This document shows positions 27,557 to 36,147 of a DNA stretch of 64,000 nt, in pieces. How positions within the stretch are numbered: the first letter of the stretch is position 1; the number at the start of each line of letters is the position of its first letter. The stretch lies in assembly GCA_017614715.1 (NCBI GenBank), contig JAGABI010000057.1, positions 1-64,000 of the forward strand, in the 5' to 3' direction. Made by a program: the position numbers and the translations under genes. Source of the DNA: Bacteroidales bacterium (GTDB lineage Bacteria > Bacteroidota > Bacteroidia > Bacteroidales > UBA932). The notes under the pieces were generated by a model. It had not been told where the DNA came from. It saw nothing but the letters and a program-made list of their open reading frames with translations, and searched no databases.

Positions 27557-28094
27557 AATAGTTTTCTGCCGATATCTCAAAGAATGCCTGCGGATGGTTG
27601 CAGGCGGGGCAGACATCGGGAGCGGCGGTGCCGACAACGATGTGGCCGCAGTTGCGGCATTCCCACACCTTGACCTCGCTCTTTGCAAAGACAGCTGCGG
27701 TCTCTACATTCTTGAGCAGTGCGCGATAGCGCTCCTCGTGATGCTTTTCAATTGCTCCGATAAGGCGGAACTTCTCTGCCAACTCCGGGAAGCCCTCTGC
27801 GTCTGCAGTCTTTGCGAACTCTGCATACATATCGGTCCATTCATAGTTCTCGCCGTCTGCGGCAGCAGCCAGATTGGCAGCAGTGTCGCCAATGCCGTTC
27901 AACTCCTTGAACCAGATTTTTGCGTGCTCCTTCTCATTCTCTGCGGTCTTGAGGAACAGGGCAGAAATCTGCTCAAAGCCCTGCTTCTTTGCTACAGATG
28001 CAAAATAGGTGTATTTGTTGCGCGCCTGCGATTCTCCGGCAAATGCGGCCTGCAGGTTCTTCTCTGTCTGTGTGCCTTTGTACTTGTTGTCCAT
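27555..28094 (-). CDS. rbr: Rubrerythrin
   Basis: 179 residues. The N-terminal four-helix diiron domain has [11 protein letters not shown] and the [11 protein letters not shown] helix, and the second half has [13 protein letters not shown] with the remaining Glu/His ligands. The C-terminal rubredoxin-like domain has CRNCG and CPACNHP, two CxxC pairs binding one iron. It reduces hydrogen peroxide in anaerobes using electrons from rubredoxin or NADH-linked donors. This fits an anaerobic gut-type Bacteroidales. A Bacteroidota-type -7 box lies just upstream. Confidence 0.95.
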   Translation of the reverse strand: MDNKYKGTQTEKNLQAAFAGESQARNKYTYFASVAKKQGFEQISALFLKTAENEKEHAKIWFKELNGIGDTAANLAAAADGENYEWTDMYAEFAKTADAEGFPELAEKFRLIGAIEKHHEERYRALLKNVETAAVFAKSEVKVWECRNCGHIVVGTAAPDVCPACNHPQAFFEISAENY

Positions 28095-28121
28095 ATTTTG
28101 TCAGTATTTAAGTGTTTCTAA

Positions 28122-28129
28122 CAAAGGTA
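28122..28129 (-). promoter_or_regulatory. Promoter -7 box for rubrerythrin
   Basis: On the minus strand this reads TACCTTTG (TAnnTTTG), 27 nt before the rubrerythrin ATG. A TTTG lies about 22 nt further upstream, slightly longer than the usual spacing. Confidence 0.6.
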
Positions 28130-28173
28130 TGAAATTTGTAAAATCAATTGCCAAAAAAATTATAATAGTCAAG

Positions 28174-29067
28174 ATGAAAAAGTTTATTTATTCAATTTCT
28201 ATACTGCTTGCCGCAGCGGCACTCTTCACCTCATGCAAAAACGTAGAAGAGTCTGACCAGTACAGGCAGCTCCAAAGCCGTGTTGATTCCCTCAACCGCG
28301 CAAACAAGCAACTCACCGCAAACTATAACGAGACCCTGGACATGCTCAACGAAATCGAGAACGGTTTCAATGAGATATCTGTGGCGGAGAGCAAACTGAT
28401 TGCCCTCAATCTCGAAAACCAGGGCGACACCGTATCTCGCAAGGACATCATGCTCAATCAGGTGGACAAGATAAAGGACAAGATTACAGAACAGCAGAAC
28501 AAGATCAATGACCTGCAGGCGCAACTGTCAAAGAGCAACGCCAAGAACAAGACCCTCACCGCCACTATCACCCGTATGCAGAAGGAGCTGGACGAGAAGA
28601 CAGCCGTAATTGAGGATCTGCAGCGCACTGTTTCCAGCCAGATGGCTCGTATCAATCAACTGGACAGCACCGTGACATCCCTTGAAAAGAACGTGGCTGG
28701 GCTGCAGGAGCAGAACGCATCGCAGCAGGAGCGCATCAAGAGTCAGGATGCCGATATGAATGCAGTGCACTACATCTGCGGTACCGAGGGAGAACTCACA
28801 GAGTGGGGCCTGTTTGAGAAGAAAGGGCTGTTTGACAGCGGCAAACTGATGGACCTCTCCAACACTTCTGCCGATTTCAAGACCTTTGACCGCCGTCGCG
28901 TCAATATAATTCCCACCAACGGAAAGCGGATCAAACTGCTCACCAACCATCCCGAAGGGAGCTACACGATAGAGCCCCAGGAAGATGGCACAGAGAGCAT
29001 CATTATCAACGATACCGACAACTTCTGGAGCATCTCCCGCTACCTTGTGGTACGGGTAAAGCGCTAG
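28174..29067 (+). CDS. Coiled-coil lipoprotein of unknown function
   Basis: 297 residues from the ATG at 28174. I chose this start because a signal peptide with lipobox (ALFTSC) begins there; longer in-frame starts upstream lack it. The middle (about residues 30-190) is a long coiled coil rich in Gln, Asn, Lys and Glu (VDSLNRANKQ, QQNKINDLQAQL, LQEQNASQQER). The C-terminal globular part (about 190-297) contains YICGTEGELTEWGLFEKKG and ends in a basic VKR. Proteins of this layout are common in Bacteroidota, but the role is unknown. The stop overlaps the convergent M64 fragment by 4 nt. Confidence 0.8.
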   Translation: MKKFIYSISILLAAAALFTSCKNVEESDQYRQLQSRVDSLNRANKQLTANYNETLDMLNEIENGFNEISVAESKLIALNLENQGDTVSRKDIMLNQVDKIKDKITEQQNKINDLQAQLSKSNAKNKTLTATITRMQKELDEKTAVIEDLQRTVSSQMARINQLDSTVTSLEKNVAGLQEQNASQQERIKSQDADMNAVHYICGTEGELTEWGLFEKKGLFDSGKLMDLSNTSADFKTFDRRRVNIIPTNGKRIKLLTNHPEGSYTIEPQEDGTESIIINDTDNFWSISRYLVVRVKR

Positions 29068-29873
29068 TTCGCCTCGCGCCAGCTGCGACCGGTCACAACG
29101 GGCGCATGATGATTCATAATCCTGCGAACGCCCATGCCAGATTTGGGCGCCGGGGCTGCTGACAACGAAACTTTCCTGTTGATGGCATCGTAAGCTGCGA
29201 AGTCCTCGTAAGTACCGTTCCAGCTATTGCCATACGCGAGTTTGTGTATTCTGTACCAGATTATATAACGTGAAGGAGCGTTGAACTCGCCGCTGTTATT
29301 GTCCATGATGCTATGCTCGCTGGGACGCCAAACTCCGTTGGAGACTGTGTAACCGCCCTCAAACACCCCGACACCGTCACTCTTGTAACGATTGTCAGAA
29401 AGGAATGCAGACCACTTCACCCTGGAAGGATCGGATGTAACATCCACGTTGGAGAACCACCTGTAAGGGGCGATGCTGACCAGATAGTCCCTGACCGTAG
29501 ACGAGATTACACCGGGATAGAAATACTCGTCGGCAAGTTTGGCAAAACCGTGGCCACCCGCCTCGTGACGAAGCAACTCTGCAGTTTCCTCAAAAGAGTC
29601 GTCGAGCTTAAGGAAGTACGCCACGGCAGGACCGCAGGCGTAATCGCGACCTGTCCAATCCTCCGGCTCAAATAAGTTGCATGTGCCGCATAGATATATC
29701 GTTCCGGACAGCTCCTGATTGCCGCAAACGACCACCAGGGTCTCATCCATCCGCTTGTCATCCTTCACGGCCTTACGGGCCAGTTCAAAGCATTTTGCGT
29801 CATCTCCGCTTATGTAGGTCCCTTCTCCCCTTACGGTTCCACCTGGCACTGGCTGCGCACCCTGAGGATGCAC
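29064..29873 (-). pseudogene. M64-family (IgA-protease-type) metallopeptidase, N-terminus lost
   Basis: The 269-codon open frame keeps the catalytic core of peptidase family M64: LLRHEAGGHGFAKLADEYF, the zinc-binding HExxGH with the downstream DEY, and later SIMDNNSGEFNAPSR. Bacteroidota members are usually much longer, with a signal peptide and an N-terminal domain before the catalytic part. Here the frame begins inside the catalytic domain, with no secretion signal, and the upstream sequence belongs to an unrelated membrane-protein gene. The junction lies near 29825-29873 and marks the left edge of the accessory island. The missing 5' part is not found elsewhere in the window. Confidence 0.8.
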
Positions 29874-30268
29874 TCCTTTCCATTGCTGGTCCAGCGGATT
29901 TCATCGCCGTTGACTACCGGAGCGAAGCCGCGCTTCTTGAGGATGCTGCAGACTTTCTCCGCATTGATCCCGCCGCGCTTGCGTGCAGTCCTGATGACTA
30001 CCGGAACAAGGAATGCGAGAGCACAGATGCCGGCTACGCTGTACTTCACCCACGGAAGGCTGACCAGCATAACTACGGCCAGGCCTGCAGCCATAACCAG
30101 CATGCTCGTCTGCTCCACCGGGCCACCCAGACGGATGCGGCGGTGTTTCTTCACCTTCTCCGCCTTGTTGGCAGGTTCCTGGCTGTTTTCTGCAGTCTTC
30201 ACTTCGTTTGCGCTTGCCACCTCAACCTCGTTGATTTCGGGCATCTGAATGTTCTCGTTGTTTTCCAT
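29831..30268 (-). CDS. Small membrane protein of unknown function
   Basis: 145 residues. An acidic N-terminal region (1-45) and a basic patch (KVKKHRRIRLGG) precede two predicted transmembrane helices (about 54-72 and 76-93), then a cytoplasmic-type tail (KRGGINAEKVCSILKKRGFAP) that resembles a small winged-helix or beta-sheet segment. No family is recognised. It is the last gene of the minus-strand island operon and overlaps the start of the M64 fragment, so its C-terminus may be altered by the junction. It lies 29 nt after the YbjN-like gene. Confidence 0.6.
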   Translation of the reverse strand: MENNENIQMPEINEVEVASANEVKTAENSQEPANKAEKVKKHRRIRLGGPVEQTSMLVMAAGLAVVMLVSLPWVKYSVAGICALAFLVPVVIRTARKRGGINAEKVCSILKKRGFAPVVNGDEIRWTSNGKECILRVRSQCQVEP

Positions 30269-30297
30269 ATGTTCAGTTCGTTTTGGTTATTCCGTTT

Positions 30298-30789
30298 TTA
30301 GCTGGGCTGCTGGCTCTCCGCCTGGTGCATCATGAATGCTGCCATCGACTCGGCCTGCATCGCCTCCGCTACACTATCACGGATTTCCACGAATCTTCTT
30401 ACAGATTTCATCAGCTGCTTGAACAGAGCGTCAAAGATTGCCTCGAATTCTCCCCGTGTTTTGCAAAAACACTCGGCCGAGAACCAGATATACATCTCCT
30501 CGCCCTCCGGGCATAGGAACACCTTGGTCAGCGTCGTGCTTGCCATCGTCATACTGGCGAGGAAGAGCTGCTCGTCAATTTCGTCCCAGCCGGCCGGCAT
30601 TACCACGGCAACCGAAATCCTGCCGCGGCGGAAACCAATGACCAGGTTGCTCTCGAACCCTAGATCCACGTAGTAGGAATCACCATCCCTTGTGGCTTCC
30701 ATACCCATGCTTTTGAGGCACCTCCCGATGAACGGGAGGGTCGTGCTCTTCAATGCCGGGTCCATCGTTGTGTTCACCGCCGTTCTCAT
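30298..30789 (-). CDS. YbjN-like small protein
   Basis: 163 residues from the ATG at 30789, which overlaps the preceding stop as ATGA. The longer frame start 14 codons earlier is inside the upstream gene and was rejected. Pattern: a helix, then GDSYYVDLGFESNLVIGF, RGRISVAVVMP, LASMTMASTTLTKVFL and MYIWFSAECF, alternating strands and helices like the YbjN / type III secretion chaperone-like fold. The C-terminus is helical (FVEIRDSVAEAMQAES). The family call is by shape only. Probably co-transcribed with the DUF3825-like gene upstream and the membrane protein downstream. Confidence 0.55.
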   Translation of the reverse strand: MRTAVNTTMDPALKSTTLPFIGRCLKSMGMEATRDGDSYYVDLGFESNLVIGFRRGRISVAVVMPAGWDEIDEQLFLASMTMASTTLTKVFLCPEGEEMYIWFSAECFCKTRGEFEAIFDALFKQLMKSVRRFVEIRDSVAEAMQAESMAAFMMHQAESQQPS

Positions 30790-32000
30790 GCTGCAAGTCC
30801 TCCCTTGAAGATAGTTTCCGGCTTCAGCCAAGCCTCGTCAGGCATCGCGATGAGCCGGGCGTTCTGGTAGGCTCCCTCGATGGGCAGGATGGTCTCCGGG
30901 AGGTAGATGCCGTCTTCAGGAGTCAGCACCAGCGCGAAGTCCGGAGCCTGCTTGTAGCTGCCGTTGAGGTAGATGGGCATCAGGAGCTGGATGCCGTTCT
31001 TCTGGGGACGGTACATCGGGGCGATGTACTTGAAGTTCCGCTTGGCCATCCTCTTGGCGAGCTCGATGGCCTTCTCCAGGTCACCGGCCACCTCGGCAGG
31101 ATTCTTTCCCTGGTACTCCTTGGGGAACCGGGAGCGGTTGTCCTGGATGATGTGGAAGAGGTGGTCGAAGTTGGCGTCGATCTGCCAGCCGGACTGGAAG
31201 ATGACCTCGTTGACGTCCTCGAAAAAGGTGGCAGGCTCCGGCTTCGCCTCATCCTTGAACCCGTACTGGCGCCTGCCGTAGATGCCTGACTTGTTCATGG
31301 TGGGGTTCTCGTAGTACTCCTCGCCGTTGGACTTCTTCCGGACCTCTGCAAGGATCAGGATGTCGTTGCCGAAGGTGTCGGGGAGATTGGTGTTGAACAG
31401 GATGTGCTGGCCATCCGCGCTGTACACAATCTTGTTAGCCTTCCCTTCGGCTGCCTCTTTGCGGAGCTTGCAGAAGATGTTCTCAAGGTAGGACTTGAGA
31501 ATCGGGTACTTGCAGGCGCACTCCCTGCCGGTGAAGTTCCAGGGCTCCGGAACAGCGCACGTGGCGATGCTCTCGAGGAAAGCTTCGAAGGCTTCCTTCG
31601 AGGCAAAGTAGATGTCGCCCATGTGGAGTTTCCCAGCAAGGTTGATCTCCACGCGGATGCCCCGCCAGGTGGTTCAGGTCACCCCGTCATAGGTATTCCG
31701 CTTCCTGTTCCGGGTGAACAGACCGACGATGTCCTCGCCGGAGATGGTCTTCAGGCCGGTGTTGATGACCTTGTATGCTGCATGCTCCTCATCGATCGGC
31801 GCACCGTGGAAGTTGTTGCACCCGTAGGAGTTCAGGTTGGTGGCCACCAGGGGGTCCACGATGGTATCCACCTCGTAGGCTTTCAGGGTCTTGCCCGTTC
31901 CCTGGAGGAGGTGATTGAGCTGCGCGAGCTGGGCGCTGAAGTTGCTGATGTAACCGAACTTCTTGAGTCCGAAACCGATCTGAGTTGCAAAGTTTTTCAT
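30786..32000 (-). pseudogene. DUF3825-like protein, split by an in-frame TGA
   Basis: A single frame runs from the ATG at 32000 to the TGA at 30786 but is interrupted at 31676-31674 by TGA, after 108 codons. Before the stop: YKVINTGLKTISGEDIVGLF. After it, the same frame resumes TTWRGIRVEINLAGKL, with GDIYFASKEAFEAFL, PILKSYLENIFCKLRKE and a long C-terminal region with YRPQKNGIQLLMPIYL. The NTGL segment, IYALF-like motif and later parts resemble DUF3825 proteins, which are linked by family data to RNA-related contexts; this call is tentative. A GTG at 31652 could restart the second part as 288 residues. It is headed by a two-box motif at 32070-32096. Confidence 0.6.
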
Positions 32001-32069
32001 TTTCTTTTTCCTTTTTTTGATTTGACTTATGTACTTGGCCGCTGACGCCGCACCGGCCTCTGCATCCTT

Positions 32070-32096
32070 TAACGCAGAAGCCGGTGCTTTCTTACA
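32070..32096 (-). promoter_or_regulatory. Island two-box motif, copy 1
   Basis: Minus strand: TGTAAGA, 15 nt, CGTTA. It lies 70 nt before the ATG of the DUF3825-like gene. The spacer and the second box sit in a 14-bp hairpin (32050-32087, one G-U pair), which may also end helicase transcripts. One of six copies with fixed spacing in this island. Confidence 0.6.
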
Positions 32097-32114
32097 ACCA
32101 ACGTGATCTTTTTT

Positions 32115-34211
32115 CTAGAACGCCATCGGAAGCTTCAGTCCGTTGATGAAGTGGCGGTAGTCATCCCATCCGTCTGACTTTTCAGCACGATCAGCTCGCA
32201 GCTGCTGGAGGAAGTCCTCATCACTGCACTCCTGGTCCAGGGCCATCTCGATGAGCTTGCACTCTTCGGGTTCTTCCTCTCCCTCCCCCGCCTTCGTCTC
32301 TTCCCTGTAAGCCTCGATCAGCTCGGGATGCAGCCACATCATCCACCGGAAGGCCAGATGGTACTTCTCGTAGGACGGATTTTCCGCGATGAGATTTCGC
32401 ATTACGCCAAGGCCGGGGTCCCCGTACTGCCTCTCGTTCAGGATTGCCAAGCGGTACTTCAGTTTCCGGAAGGAAATGGAATCCAGCCCCATCTCCCTCG
32501 CGGAATTGAAGATGGCCAGCATCCGGTAGTAGACATCCTCCAGCTCGGCCCATTGTTCCTTGTCTTCAAGGCAACGAGCCAGCAGGTAGAGTCCCAGCAG
32601 GTTGTTGTCGAGCCAGGTCTGGTCAATGTTCCAGAGGATAGCCTCGGCTGCGTCCTTCTTCCCGCTGTAGTACAGGCCGCAGGCATTCATCACGGAGTAA
32701 TCGTTCCCTGCTCCGTTCACCGTCATCCACGCTTTCCCCTTGAGGCATTCGTCATCGACCGTGAAAGCCATCGCCCGGGTCAGGTAGTCGTACGCCCTGT
32801 CTGTATGACCGGCACCTGCTTCTGCCGATGCCATCTCATACAAGGTAACGGCGGCACCGTCGTAATCCTTGCTCTTCTCGAAGGCGCTGATGGCTTCCCC
32901 AATGCTCAGTTCCCTGTCGATGGCATCGCTGTCGTTGAAGTCCTCCGCAAAGTCAAGCACTGCCCTGGAGACCCGGACAGAGGCCGGACTCATCGGACGC
33001 ACCAGCTCCAGGCCGTCAAAGGTCCGGGCGCGGCTCAACGCAACATAGGCCTGTCCGTTCGAGAAAGCACCGCGTCCAAAGTCGATGGCCACGTGGTCGA
33101 AAGTCAGGGACTGGCTCTTGTGGATGGTGATGGCCCAAGCCAGACGAAGCGGCAGCTGCTCCACCTTCCCGGTAACGGTCTTGATGCAGCATTTCTTTTC
33201 GTGATCGTACTCGTAGTCGATGCTCTCCCACTCATCCCTCTCTACGATGTACTGCTCCCCGCCCTCCAGCTTCACCGTCACGTTCTCCTCGCCAAGTTCG
33301 ACGATTTCACCAATCGTTCCGTTGACCCAGCGGCGGCCGCGGTCGTTCTTGGTGAACATCACCTGGGCACCCACCTTGAAGGTAAGGAGCTCTTCGGCAA
33401 CGTCTGAAGTGACCCGGGTCTTTCCGCTGTAGATGGCCTGGTAGGTCTTCGCTTCTGAGTCGATCTCTGCAAGGCGGCCATCGTTGATCCGCTTGGCATC
33501 GGCATTCGTGGAGCAGAGGGTGATTCTCATCCGTTCGTCTTCGCACAGGGAGACCCGGCTGTTGATTTTGACCAAGTCACGGACGGTCATCTTGCCAAGC
33601 CGCACATGCTCGAGCAGCTCGATGAAGCCCGGGTCACTCTGCCGGTAGATTTTCAGGAACTCAATCTTGGGAAGGTTGATCCTTTCGATGGCGGCAGCCT
33701 TGTAGAAGTAGAAGCACTCGTGGCCGTATATCTCCTTCAAGGTTTCCCGGTCCTTCTGGGTGGCGATAGGCTCCAGCTGGAACATATCGCCGACAAAGAC
33801 CATCTGAATCCCGCCGAACGGGGCAGAATTGCCCACATAGTGCCGGAGTGTCCTGTCGATGGCGTCGATGATGTCGCAGCGGACCATAGACACCTCGTCG
33901 ATGATGATGGTGTCGAGATTCCTGACCAGGCCGATCTTCGTCCTGTTCATGCTCCCGATTTCACCAGGCCCCAGGACCCCGAAGTTGAACCCGAAGAACG
34001 AATGGATGGTCTGTCCTCCAGCGTTGATGGCGGCCTGTCCGGTAGGTGCCAGGATGACGAACTTTTTCCGGACCCCCTCCTGCACGTTCTTCAGGAAAGT
34101 GGTCTTACCAGTGCCTGCGCGGCCGGCAAGGAAAAAGCTGTTGTTGGTGCGTTCAATCATCCGGTAGGCGGATCTCTGCTCGTTGTTGGTGCTGTCGAAT
34201 TTTGCTTCCAT
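32115..34211 (-). CDS. Pif1/RecD-like SF1 helicase with C-terminal helical repeats
   Basis: 698 residues. The helicase core spans about 1-440: Walker A GRAGTGKTTF near residue 31, LAPTGQAAINAGGQTIHSFF, Walker B IIIDEVSMV, the VFVGDMFQLEPI motif, an SH3-like insert with AQVMFTKNDRGRRWVNGTIG, and motif VI-type AWAITIHKSQSLTFD...YVALSRA. This is the Pif1/Dda/RecD2-type 5'-3' DNA helicase pattern. The C-terminal 250 residues are helical and TPR-like (AYDYLTRAMAF, ALYEMASAEAGAGHTDRA). It probably unwinds element DNA during replication or recombination. Headed by its own two-box motif at 34251-34277. Confidence 0.85.
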   Translation of the reverse strand: MEAKFDSTNNEQRSAYRMIERTNNSFFLAGRAGTGKTTFLKNVQEGVRKKFVILAPTGQAAINAGGQTIHSFFGFNFGVLGPGEIGSMNRTKIGLVRNLDTIIIDEVSMVRCDIIDAIDRTLRHYVGNSAPFGGIQMVFVGDMFQLEPIATQKDRETLKEIYGHECFYFYKAAAIERINLPKIEFLKIYRQSDPGFIELLEHVRLGKMTVRDLVKINSRVSLCEDERMRITLCSTNADAKRINDGRLAEIDSEAKTYQAIYSGKTRVTSDVAEELLTFKVGAQVMFTKNDRGRRWVNGTIGEIVELGEENVTVKLEGGEQYIVERDEWESIDYEYDHEKKCCIKTVTGKVEQLPLRLAWAITIHKSQSLTFDHVAIDFGRGAFSNGQAYVALSRARTFDGLELVRPMSPASVRVSRAVLDFAEDFNDSDAIDRELSIGEAISAFEKSKDYDGAAVTLYEMASAEAGAGHTDRAYDYLTRAMAFTVDDECLKGKAWMTVNGAGNDYSVMNACGLYYSGKKDAAEAILWNIDQTWLDNNLLGLYLLARCLEDKEQWAELEDVYYRMLAIFNSAREMGLDSISFRKLKYRLAILNERQYGDPGLGVMRNLIAENPSYEKYHLAFRWMMWLHPELIEAYREETKAGEGEEEPEECKLIEMALDQECSDEDFLQQLRADRAEKSDGWDDYRHFINGLKLPMAF

Positions 34212-34250
34212 CGTTTTTCTTCGTTTGAATTGGTTATCGTTCAGTATTGC

Positions 34251-34277
34251 TAACGGAGCCGGCGGAGATTTCTTACA
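34251..34277 (-). promoter_or_regulatory. Island two-box motif, copy 2
   Basis: Minus strand: TGTAAGA, 15 nt, CGTTAG, ending about 40 nt before the helicase ATG. It lies 5 nt after the stop of the preceding small gene. Confidence 0.6.
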
Positions 34278-34282
34278 TCAAC

Positions 34283-34627
34283 TCACGCAGCAAGATAAGA
34301 AAAGCCCTTGACGGGCTGTCCAAATATCTTCTGCGTAACGCGCGAGACATACTTCTTTGTAGCCGCGCGATGCTTGTTGTCAGGAACGCCGCCTCGCTTC
34401 TGCTGCTTCCAGTACTCCTTACAGACCCTCTTCTCCACAATTCTCCGGACCATCCGCTTCGTTGCACCGTCTTCGATGCCTATGGACAAAGAGCCCAGTT
34501 CCGCACCGTCCTTGAAGGCAAGCTTCTCCTCTGCAATGGAACGGCAGAGAGAATGAGCTTTCTTCTTATTGTCGGACTTGGAGGCCAGATTGCGGCCGTA
34601 GATGTAATGGTTCTTGATGTTCTTCAT
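34283..34627 (-). CDS. Small basic protein of unknown function
   Basis: 114 residues, strongly basic and rich in Lys and Arg (KSDNKKKAHSLCRS, KRMVRRIVEKRVCKEYWKQQK, RAATKKYVSRVTQKIFGQ). Predicted mainly helical with no membrane segment. Nucleic-acid binding is a guess from charge. It has its own two-box motif (34656-34683) 28 nt upstream and stops 5 nt before the helicase motif, so it is a separate transcription unit in the island. Confidence 0.6.
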   Translation of the reverse strand: MKNIKNHYIYGRNLASKSDNKKKAHSLCRSIAEEKLAFKDGAELGSLSIGIEDGATKRMVRRIVEKRVCKEYWKQQKRGGVPDNKHRAATKKYVSRVTQKIFGQPVKGFSYLAA

Positions 34628-34655
34628 GGTATTGTCGTTTTGCTTACACCTCTTC

Positions 34656-34683
34656 TAACGGAAAACAAGGGTAATCTCTTACA
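34656..34683 (-). promoter_or_regulatory. Island two-box motif, copy 3
   Basis: Minus strand: TGTAAGA, 16 nt, CGTTAG, 28 nt before the ATG at 34627. It sits just after the terminator of the sigma-like gene, so it must drive the next gene independently. Confidence 0.65.
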
Positions 34684-34692
34684 GGTCAGGGC

Positions 34693-34727
34693 AAAAAAAA
34701 TCCGCCAAGGCTCCAGGCCTCGGCGGA
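34693..34727 (-). terminator. Rho-independent terminator after the sigma-like gene
   Basis: An 11-bp stem (34701-34711 with 34717-34727, one G-U type mismatch) followed, on the minus strand, by eight T. It lies 19 nt after the sigma-like gene stop. Confidence 0.88.
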
Positions 34728-34745
34728 CCGGACTGCATCGGATAC

Positions 34746-35375
34746 CTATGCTGAGAGGTCGTAGCCGGCCTCCAGCAGATCGGCGCGCATCTTCTTGAGA
34801 ACACGGCACTTGCAGGTATCGACGTTGCCGCCGCTCATCTGCGTCTCTGCCATCATCTCTTCTTTGGTGCGTTCGCCAATCAGCATCTCCGCAACAGTCC
34901 GGTCTCGCCCGACGTACGTTGACACGATTCCCTTGAGGGTCTCAAGCATCTCGTGCCAGTACAACTGGTCACTGCAGTCTCCGGCGCTCCCGAAGGAACG
35001 GCGGTAGCTGACCGTGTCGCTGTACTTTTTGGCGTCGTCTTCGTTCTTCGGCTGATCCTCGTGGAGAAGGCCGGTCATGTGAAGAGGGTCGTTCTGGAGC
35101 TTGTCCAGCTCGTCGCTTGCGAAGTTCTGAGCCACCTTCTTCGCCCAAGTGCTGAACTTGGCGTCTTTTGATGGCTTGTACTTCTCGCGCTTTTCGATCA
35201 CATGGAACCAAGCGTTCTCGGAAATCATCTCTCTCTCGAAGGATGATACCATGCCGAGATGGTCTCTGCCGTCAATGTAGAAGAGCACGCTCTTCTTGAT
35301 GGTGTCGCCAAGTTCGTTGGTGAGGGTTGCCTGGAAGTCCGCTGCTGCCGCTGCGATGGTGTTGTTTTTCTTCAT
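34746..35375 (-). CDS. Divergent sigma-70-like (ECF-type) factor
   Basis: 209 residues. Residues about 45-90 read like sigma region 2: FEREMISENAWFHVIEKREK then KFSTWAKKVAQNFASDELDK, matching the pattern of ECF sigma factors (y-x-x-x-F-x-T-W-x-x-x-I-A-x-N). Residues about 155-205 resemble region 4: AEMLIGERTKEEMMAETQMSG then VDTCKCRVLKKMRADLLEAG, a helix-turn-helix of the sort that reads the -35 box. The middle (95-150) is unlike standard ECF linkers. I infer that it directs RNA polymerase to the two-box motifs in front of the island genes. Its own gene carries a degenerate copy (35401-35427) and ends in a strong terminator. Confidence 0.6.
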   Translation of the reverse strand: MKKNNTIAAAAADFQATLTNELGDTIKKSVLFYIDGRDHLGMVSSFEREMISENAWFHVIEKREKYKPSKDAKFSTWAKKVAQNFASDELDKLQNDPLHMTGLLHEDQPKNEDDAKKYSDTVSYRRSFGSAGDCSDQLYWHEMLETLKGIVSTYVGRDRTVAEMLIGERTKEEMMAETQMSGGNVDTCKCRVLKKMRADLLEAGYDLSA

Positions 35376-35400
35376 CGTTTTCTGTTTTTGAACGACCTTG

Positions 35401-35427
35401 TCTCGGGCAGCACCGTGCTACCCTACA
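35401..35427 (-). promoter_or_regulatory. Island two-box motif, degenerate copy 4
   Basis: Minus strand: TGTAGGG, 15 nt, CGAGA, 25 nt before the sigma-like ATG. Both boxes deviate from the consensus, but the spacing and the distance to the start are the same. The spacer contains a palindrome GGTAGCAC/GTGCTGCC. Confidence 0.4.
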
Positions 35428-35561
35428 TCCGGCCAAAAAATACAGATTGACCAAACAGCTGACGGTGTTCAAACAGAACGGATGAATCAACTTATCCTAT
35501 GCTCGTCCTATAATATGGACTATACCATTTCAAAGAACTTATTGTGAGGGGAATCACGGTG

Positions 35562-35569
35562 CAAAGTTA
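35562..35569 (-). promoter_or_regulatory. Possible host-type -7 box upstream of the sigma-like gene
   Basis: Minus strand TAACTTTG fits TAnnTTTG. It is about 190 nt before the sigma-like ATG and no TTTG -33 box is evident. If used, it would let the host polymerase start the sigma-like gene. Confidence 0.35.
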
Positions 35570-35613
35570 CGAATTTCTTCTGAAACTCACAGCATTGCCC
35601 GTGGTCCGCTTCG

Positions 35614-36090
35614 TTATGAGGCCAGAGCCAGGTCGAACAGTTCGACCGGAATCCTCTGCAGCCGGATGCCCGGCCACTCGATGGGCCTGTTGGCAGCAGA
35701 CTTGATGAAGGACCGGGTCGTATCCGAGAGACGGATGTTGTGGTAGCTGAACACCACGCCGTCAACCTCGAAGAATACGGCCCTCTCCTTGCCATCGTAG
35801 TAGGCTTTCACCCCTTGGACCGGGTTCGTGATCCATTCCTCGAAGAGGTCGGTCGCCCGTCCTTTGATGAAGCCGTACGAGAGCTGGCGCTTCCACCGCT
35901 TATCCTTGATGGCCGAGTTCAGGAGGTTCAGGGCGCTGAGTGCCCTGAAGAAGCCATCCTGGGTGTCGCACTCTTCAGTTGCTACGCCCAGCGCTTCCGT
36001 GATGACCATCTCGTCGATGCCCTTGTCCGTCCTGTTCTCGTTCTCGCGGTAGATCTTCTCCACCATCTTCTTTTTCATTTCGTTTTTCAT
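35614..36090 (-). CDS. Island protein of unknown function
   Basis: 158 residues from the ATG at 36090; the frame extends 23 codons upstream, but through the two-box motif, so that start was rejected. A basic N-terminus (MKNEMKKKMVEKIYRENENR) precedes a helical region (MVITEALGVATEECDTQDGFFRALSALNLLNSAIKDKRWK) and a beta-rich C-terminal half with VQGVKAYYDGKERAVFFEVDGVVFSYHNI. No family is recognised. Its unit begins with motif copy 5 (36121-36147). Confidence 0.6.
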   Translation of the reverse strand: MKNEMKKKMVEKIYRENENRTDKGIDEMVITEALGVATEECDTQDGFFRALSALNLLNSAIKDKRWKRQLSYGFIKGRATDLFEEWITNPVQGVKAYYDGKERAVFFEVDGVVFSYHNIRLSDTTRSFIKSAANRPIEWPGIRLQRIPVELFDLALAS

Positions 36091-36120
36091 CTTTCGTTTC
36101 TTTTGCGTTTCTACATCCCC

Positions 36121-36147
36121 TAACGAAACCCTTTCCGGATTCTTACA
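36121..36147 (-). promoter_or_regulatory. Island two-box motif, copy 5
   Basis: Minus strand: TGTAAGA, 15 nt, CGTTAG, about 30 nt before the ATG at 36090. The TAA within TGTAAGA is the stop codon of clpP, so the gene end and the motif share bases. Confidence 0.65.

Noticed and set aside
31674..31676. TGA in the DUF3825-like gene considered as selenocysteine
   Set aside because: No SECIS-like hairpin was recognised next to it and the family is not known for selenoproteins; a nonsense mutation is simpler.
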